The notes under the pieces were generated by a model. It was not told the origin of the DNA. It made no database searches and saw only the letters and a program-made list of their open reading frames with translations. Shown here in pieces: positions 59,937-64,000 of a stretch of DNA of 64,000 bases. Within the stretch, counting starts at the first letter, position 1, and every line of letters begins with the position of its first letter. Source of the stretch: Atherinomorus stipes (lineage: Eukaryota; Chordata; Actinopteri; Atheriniformes; Atherinidae); NCBI GenBank assembly GCA_023101725.1, contig JALJCO010009075.1, positions 186,001 to 250,000 of the forward strand, read 5' to 3'. Both the position numbers and the translations under genes were made by a program.

Positions 59937-60502
59937 AGGAATAGGTCACCCACAGAATGATGTAACTTTATTTTCCACTTCCCCTCATGGTAAGCAAGAC
60001 TCTGGAGCACTTTTTTAATATCTCAAATGCAGCCGGAGATCAGGACGGCTTCTGGTTCCCCCCAACTTTCATATAATGGAGTTTGCCGGGAAAAAGCCAA
60101 AAAGGTCCATAAAAGTCCACAAAAACTTGTCAATATTCCTCCATACTGCTAGTCCAATGTAATCCAAGTGTCCTGAGTGGGTAGCGTCCATATTTTACTC
60201 GAAACGACATCATTTAGTTTATTTTTAGAGCCTAAACAGTAGTAAATCTTACTTTCGCGAAGCGTGCATATGCGCATTCACAAAACTACAGAAGCCTCTG
60301 CGTTCAGAGCCTACTCTGCCAATAATGCAAGCATAGAAGAAGAAATTGGCTGTTTACATTGTGCTAAGAGCGACAGAGCTGCAGACAAACCGGGAAAAAC
60401 ACAAGAGGGTCCAGGAGGGGTTGATATTGATTTAAAACAAAAAAAGAAAGAAAAAGAGAACACGCGATCTTGTTTGCTGCCGAGGCTTCCGTAGTTTCGT
60501 GA
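59937..60502. mobile_element. piggyBac-like MITE, family A copy 3 (right arm missing)
   Basis: TTAA (59933-59936) then AGGAATAGGTCACCCACAG. The left arm and loop match copy 2 up to CCGTAGTTTCGTGAA, after which similarity stops. The loop shows the un-expanded AAAGAAAGAAAAAGAG seed and the empty L2 site (CAGAGCCTACTCTGCC). Confidence 0.75.
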
Positions 60503-61065
60503 AGTTTAGCCAAGGCTATGAATCATGCAGGCTAAAATAGGCTCCAAACTCAAAGGATGAGCCACTGTTGTGTCATTACATCACTTGTGACTTAGAAAAC
60601 AATAAACTCTCAATAACATACTGTACTTGGACACTTTTGTTGCAGCAGACTAAAATATCATGTCTACATTTCTTTTGTTGCATCTTTAAAAAAAAAAAAA
60701 AAGCCAAAGAGCCAAAGTTTGAAATAAAATATAATATTATTGATCAACATGATGATTTCTTATGACCTTGTACACATACAGTACGTGCCCTGGAAAAACG
60801 GAATAAGTGAAAGACAAAACAGAAAGTAGCTGGTAGTAAAAGATAACTGTTGACAACAGAAAAAGATAATGTTCTTTAAAAACATAAAAAGTTGATCCAT
60901 TGACTTGTTAGCGAAGCTTTGTCAAAAGTCTGCAGTGAAGGACTGTTTTCAAGAGGCCATTTTTAGGGGAGAGAAGCAGGGAGGAAAGACTGAGGTATAC
61001 CAAATGACAATAACTGGACTGAAAATCGCTGGCAGAAGGTGTTACAGTTCACATTGTTAGAAAGT
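60503..61065. other. No gene seen
   Basis: Intronic; one A14 run near 60690. Confidence 0.5.
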
Positions 61066-61395
61066 AAGCGAGTAAGTTTATTTATAGCACTTTTCACAGA
61101 TCACAAAGTGATTTGCAATAAAAGACCAGAAAGCTCAAACATGAAAGCATAAGGACACAGCCTATGAAGTAAAGAGACAATAAAATATTGATGAAAACAT
61201 TTGCTCCCCTACAACCAGTCCAACCATTAGCAAATTTAAACAGCTGAGACTTAAATCCATCCACACTGTCAGCAGATTTCATGCTGGGGGAGAGTGTTCC
61301 AGAGTTCAGGGGCAGTAGAAGCGAAAGCTCTGCCCCCACCAGTCATACAAGTATGAGGCAGTATTACCAATGAGGTCCAGAGAGAGATAAAACCA
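61066..61395 (-). repeat. L2-like LINE 3' tail, reversed
   Basis: TAAGTTTATTTATAGCACTTTTC, CACAAAGTGATTTGCAATAAAAG and further on GTGTTCCAGAGTTCAGGGGC, a layout seen in reversed fish L2-like tails. Confidence 0.55.
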
Positions 61396-61396
61396 T

Positions 61397-61887
61397 GGCC
61401 CAATTCCAATTCCTATTTTCAACCCTCGCCCTCCTCTTGGCCCTTGCACTTGAAGTTTCAGTTTCCCCTGAGAAATGGGACAACCCTTTAAAATCCTCAT
61501 GTATCACCAACAGTCATCCATGAAAATAAAAAGAAAAGAAGACGCCTTTGACTCAAACTTAACGTTAACGTTGTTACAGACATGAGCAGATGCACGTAAC
61601 ATTACAAAACTACCGTTTTTTTCACATTTGTGATAAAACTGTGTGATACATGAAAGCGACCTTAAAATAGCAATTTTCACATTTTATTTACAAAAAAAAA
61701 TACTCACATTTGAGAATTTCTTTGGCTGTCGTTACGGATTTCCTCACCAGTTTGCCTGTATTTCCCATGTAATTGGGGAAACTATACCACTTGTTTTCTA
61801 GTGTTTCCCTGGAAAATCTCAGTTTCAAGGCTCCCATACCTCTACCACTTCCCCCTCCCCTTGGTCTGAACCAGAATTGGGACACCA
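61397..61887. mobile_element. MITE-like element with GGYCCAATTC ends
   Basis: Left GGCCCAATTCCAATTCC and the complement of the right end (GGTGTCCCAATTCTGGTTC) are similar; CCCTCGCCCTCC and CCCCCTCCCC pieces lie near each end. Target duplication not found. Confidence 0.42.
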
Positions 61888-62592
61888 CTATCCCTTCACA
61901 TGAACGCTCAAAACAAAGGGTTAGGGCTAACCCATATTCCACATACTCCACTCCGCACGGCGCAGCAAACACTTTGGGAAGTGCAACACCCACTACATGC
62001 GCCCGACTCCGTCCAGCTGCGGTCCACCGGGCCTCGGAGCTCCGGGAGAGAACATGCGCGAGACATGTTCTGATTACACGAATCAAAATTTTGTAAATAG
62101 CAAACCCAGCACACATGAACCGCACAAGGACGCAGACAAAACAGAGTTCAGCTTTATTTTATTGTCATGATCAAGATAAAAGTGTTTTACGTTGGGGAAT
62201 TTCATGTTTTCCATAGTTCTTTTTTGTTCATAACCAATGTCCTGATCTGTGGTCTATATTGAAGGCCAATGTAAAACACGTACGTTACGGATAACTCTAA
62301 TTTTGGAAACAATTTTAATCAAACTGTGTGCTTTTTCATGTTTTTTTTACGTTTGGATTCACAATGTGTTTACTTTAACAATCCGGATGTAGTCCAAGTC
62401 CACGTTCCTGTTTGGTGCGATCTGAGCTGCGGGGATTGATCCGGCCTGCGCCAACGGAGCAGAAAATTGGACTGGCTCTGCAGTTTGGGCGCAGCGCAAC
62501 GCAGAGGCCGTACGTCAACGGAGCCATTCGGAGCATGTGGACTGCAGCTCATTAAATAACGTTTCAACTCAAAATTTACCCTTAACACACCC
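61888..62592. other. No gene seen
   Basis: Intronic. The 145-codon minus frame ending near 61688 has no domain. Confidence 0.5.
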
Positions 62593-62595
62593 TTA

Positions 62596-63079
62596 GGGCG
62601 CATTCACAAAGCTTTTTTGATTCGAATCAGAGTCCGTTTGCTCGGAAAGTCCGCTTTGTCTGGGGGAGTTGTGAATACGCAAATGGACTCTGATCCGGAA
62701 CAAACAAGTGGACTCGGTCCGCCTACAAACGCGGGTCTCGGTCCGATCAAAGTGGACCAAATACAGAAGTAGACTACAAATTGCATTGGCCTTGTAGGAA
62801 AGCGTACCCAGCTCCTCATAATTACGCACAAAAATAATGTCGTTTTGTGAAGGAAACGGAAGTTGTGAGAACCGTCTTCCCCGCTGTGCGTCTTGTCCTC
62901 TCCTACGGTGAATTTGAATGCAGCGCCACTTGAGATTGGGAACATTACTCAAAAGGTTTGGCTCATTTTTTATGGTGTGACGTGAACGCGATTTCGGTCC
63001 GGAAGACCACCCCCGCCCGCAGCCGAACCGAGTCCCCAAACAGACTGAGACTTGCCGACTATGCTTTCTGAATCCACCC
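62596..63079. mobile_element. Harbinger-like MITE, family C copy 3
   Basis: Inverted orientation relative to copies 1 and 2. Ends GGGCGCATTCACAAAGC and GCTTTCTGAATCCACCC with TTA outside both (62593-62595, 63080-63082). The 175-codon minus frame across it mirrors a frame in copy 1 because the elements are similar, not because it is a gene. Confidence 0.77.
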
Positions 63080-63082
63080 TTA

Positions 63083-63661
63083 ATGAAAAAAAAGGCAAAT
63101 TTGAAGCAAAAACCGTACAATGAAAAACTATCAGTAATGAACTAGCCTCCCTGCTGCTCAAGCTCAACATTATTGCTGCAGTGTGGAATCACCTCAACAG
63201 TGAACAGAACAAAAAAAAAAGAAAAAAAGTCAGCTTGGAAAGAGGAGCTGCTGAATGCCCTCTAAGAAACTCAGAGGACTTTGACTGAAGTCTGCTTACA
63301 GAAATAGCAAAGCTTGTACAAGAGGGTTCAAACTGTGGTGAGGGATAAAGTCGGTGGCCCTCTTTCTGACTCCTTACTGTTATATTCTGTGTAATAAAGA
63401 CCTCTTTTACCCACTAACAGGTTGTCATGCTAAATATTGACCATTTTGATTGTACCACTTAATAAATTGCTGAAGTGACTATCGGTTTTTCTGACAGTAG
63501 AAAAAGAAATGAGGAGTAGCTCAAGATTTTTGCAAAGGGCTGTTGTTTAGTATCAGTCTGGGGATTTCTTATTTTACAGCTTTTAACAAAATTTTTGTTT
63601 CACTGCAAATGAACTCATCCTTGCATGTTGTGAACAAATGTGTTATGCTCTGAATTTGCAG
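63083..63661. other. Intron leading to second mgat5b exon
   Basis: No repeats of note. The acceptor is CTGAATTTGCAG. Confidence 0.6.
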
Positions 63662-63795
63662 ATGTCACATCAGAGTGATCGACACATTTGGGACTGAACC
63701 AGCCTACAATCACGAGGAATATGCAACCCTGCACGGCTACCGGACCAACTGGGGCTACTGGAACCTCAACCCCAGGCAGTACATGACCATGTTCC
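63662..63795 (+). CDS. mgat5b: mgat5b next exon
   Basis: Continues the reading frame of 52513-52644 across the intron: AA plus A gives lysine, then CHIRVIDTFGTEPAYNHEEY, ATLHGYRTNWGYWNLNP and RQYMTMF, with one base (C) of the next codon. This region is among the most conserved in the family. MGAT5B from memory has CRIRVIDTFGTEPAYNHEEY followed by ATLHGYRTNW, while MGAT5 has FGTEPEFNHANY and HKTPWGKWNLNP, so the paralog call is firm. Acceptor TTTGCAG ends at 63661; donor GTAAGA starts at 63796. Exit phase 1, and the expected next residue is proline (FPHTPDN in the family). No frameshift or stop. Confidence 0.92.
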
Positions 63796-64000
63796 GTAAG
63801 AGAAAACATTCACATCCTTCAGTGTAATTTCCTGTCTTTTGTGTGTTAGATATATTTAGAACATATCACTTTGATTTTCACTTCATGTACAGAACCGTTT
63901 TTCATTCACCATCTAAGCACACACACAGCTATCAGCTAAAAGTCATTCTGGATCCACCACAGTGACTCCAACCCACTTTGTTTTTACTTTTTTGACAGGT
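63796..64000 (+). other. mgat5b: Start of the following mgat5b intron
   Basis: Begins GTAAGAGAAA. The last bases (TTTTTACTTTTTTGACAG|GT) look like an acceptor at 63997-63998, which would make a 203-bp intron. Joining C to GT would encode arginine instead of the conserved proline, so either the true acceptor lies just past the window edge or this site is not used. Confidence 0.6.

Larger units (their letters stand above)
52645..63661 (+). other. mgat5b: mgat5b intron, 11.0 kb
   Basis: Bounded by GTAAGT and TTTGCAG, phase 2 (AA before, A after, giving lysine). It contains a minisatellite-bearing MITE next to the donor, purine tracts, an L2 piece, family A copy 3 and family C copy 3. Confidence 0.88.

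Noticed and set aside
62593..63120. 175-codon minus frame similar to a frame at 23167-23553, at first taken as a conserved protein
   Set aside because: The shared sequence begins and ends with the family C MITE and its terminal repeats; similarity is due to the element, and the frames differ in flanks and length.
52513..63795. Assignment to the paralog mgat5
   Set aside because: Both exons carry MGAT5B-type residues (IYTDYHGLQQ, NHEEYATLHGYRTNW) where MGAT5, as recalled, differs clearly.

Overview
The window reads as teleost fish genomic DNA: AT-rich, intron-dominated and dense in fish-type transposons (Tc1-like elements, hAT, piggyBac-like and Harbinger-like MITEs, L2 and L1 LINE tails, a tRNA-headed SINE, many microsatellites). 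There is no bacterial gene organisation, CRISPR array, operon or rRNA. The species cannot be fixed from this sequence.

Only one host gene can be supported. Two plus-strand coding exons, 52513-52644 and 63662-63795, encode consecutive parts of an alpha-1,6-mannosylglycoprotein 6-beta-N-acetylglucosaminyltransferase, best matched to MGAT5B (GnT-IX/GnT-Vb, CAZy GT18). They are separated by an 11.0 kb intron. Splice sites and phases fit exactly (phase 2 into exon, phase 2 across the intron, phase 1 out). No earlier exon was recognised in the 52.5 kb upstream, which is probably a large mgat5b intron, perhaps several introns with an exon I missed.

Most of the rest is layered transposon history. 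From left to right: Tc1 relics (1.7 and 2.5-3.5 kb); hAT MITEs with readable 8-bp duplications (4.5-5.6, 7.6-8.3, 11.1-11.7, 25.7-26.2, 39.7-40.7 kb); a piggyBac-like TTAA family 'B' (12.4, 14.8, 22.2-23.8, 45.9-48.7 kb) and family 'A' (41.3, 46.4, 59.9 kb); a Harbinger-like TWA family 'C' (22.2, 33.0, 62.6 kb); a fold-back element 'D' with a 9-bp duplication (22.2 kb); family 'E' (34.3, 44.3 kb); a family 'F' carrying a short coding-like segment (16.7, 43.6 kb); L1 and Tc1 insertions (29-30.7 kb); and several L2 pieces (14.3, 46.8, 56.8 kb).

The most informative structures are two three-layer nests whose target duplications can be read at most junctions: L2 inside A inside B (45.9-48.7 kb), and D inside C inside B (22.2-23.8 kb). 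There is also an L1 whose 19-bp target duplication was later split by a Tc1 element, a GAAA microsatellite grown from a seed inside a MITE loop, and a MITE plus minisatellite lying only 24 bp beyond an mgat5b 5' splice site. I found no convincing new gene system; family and order assignments rest on visual comparison within the window and on recalled family features, not on database searches.
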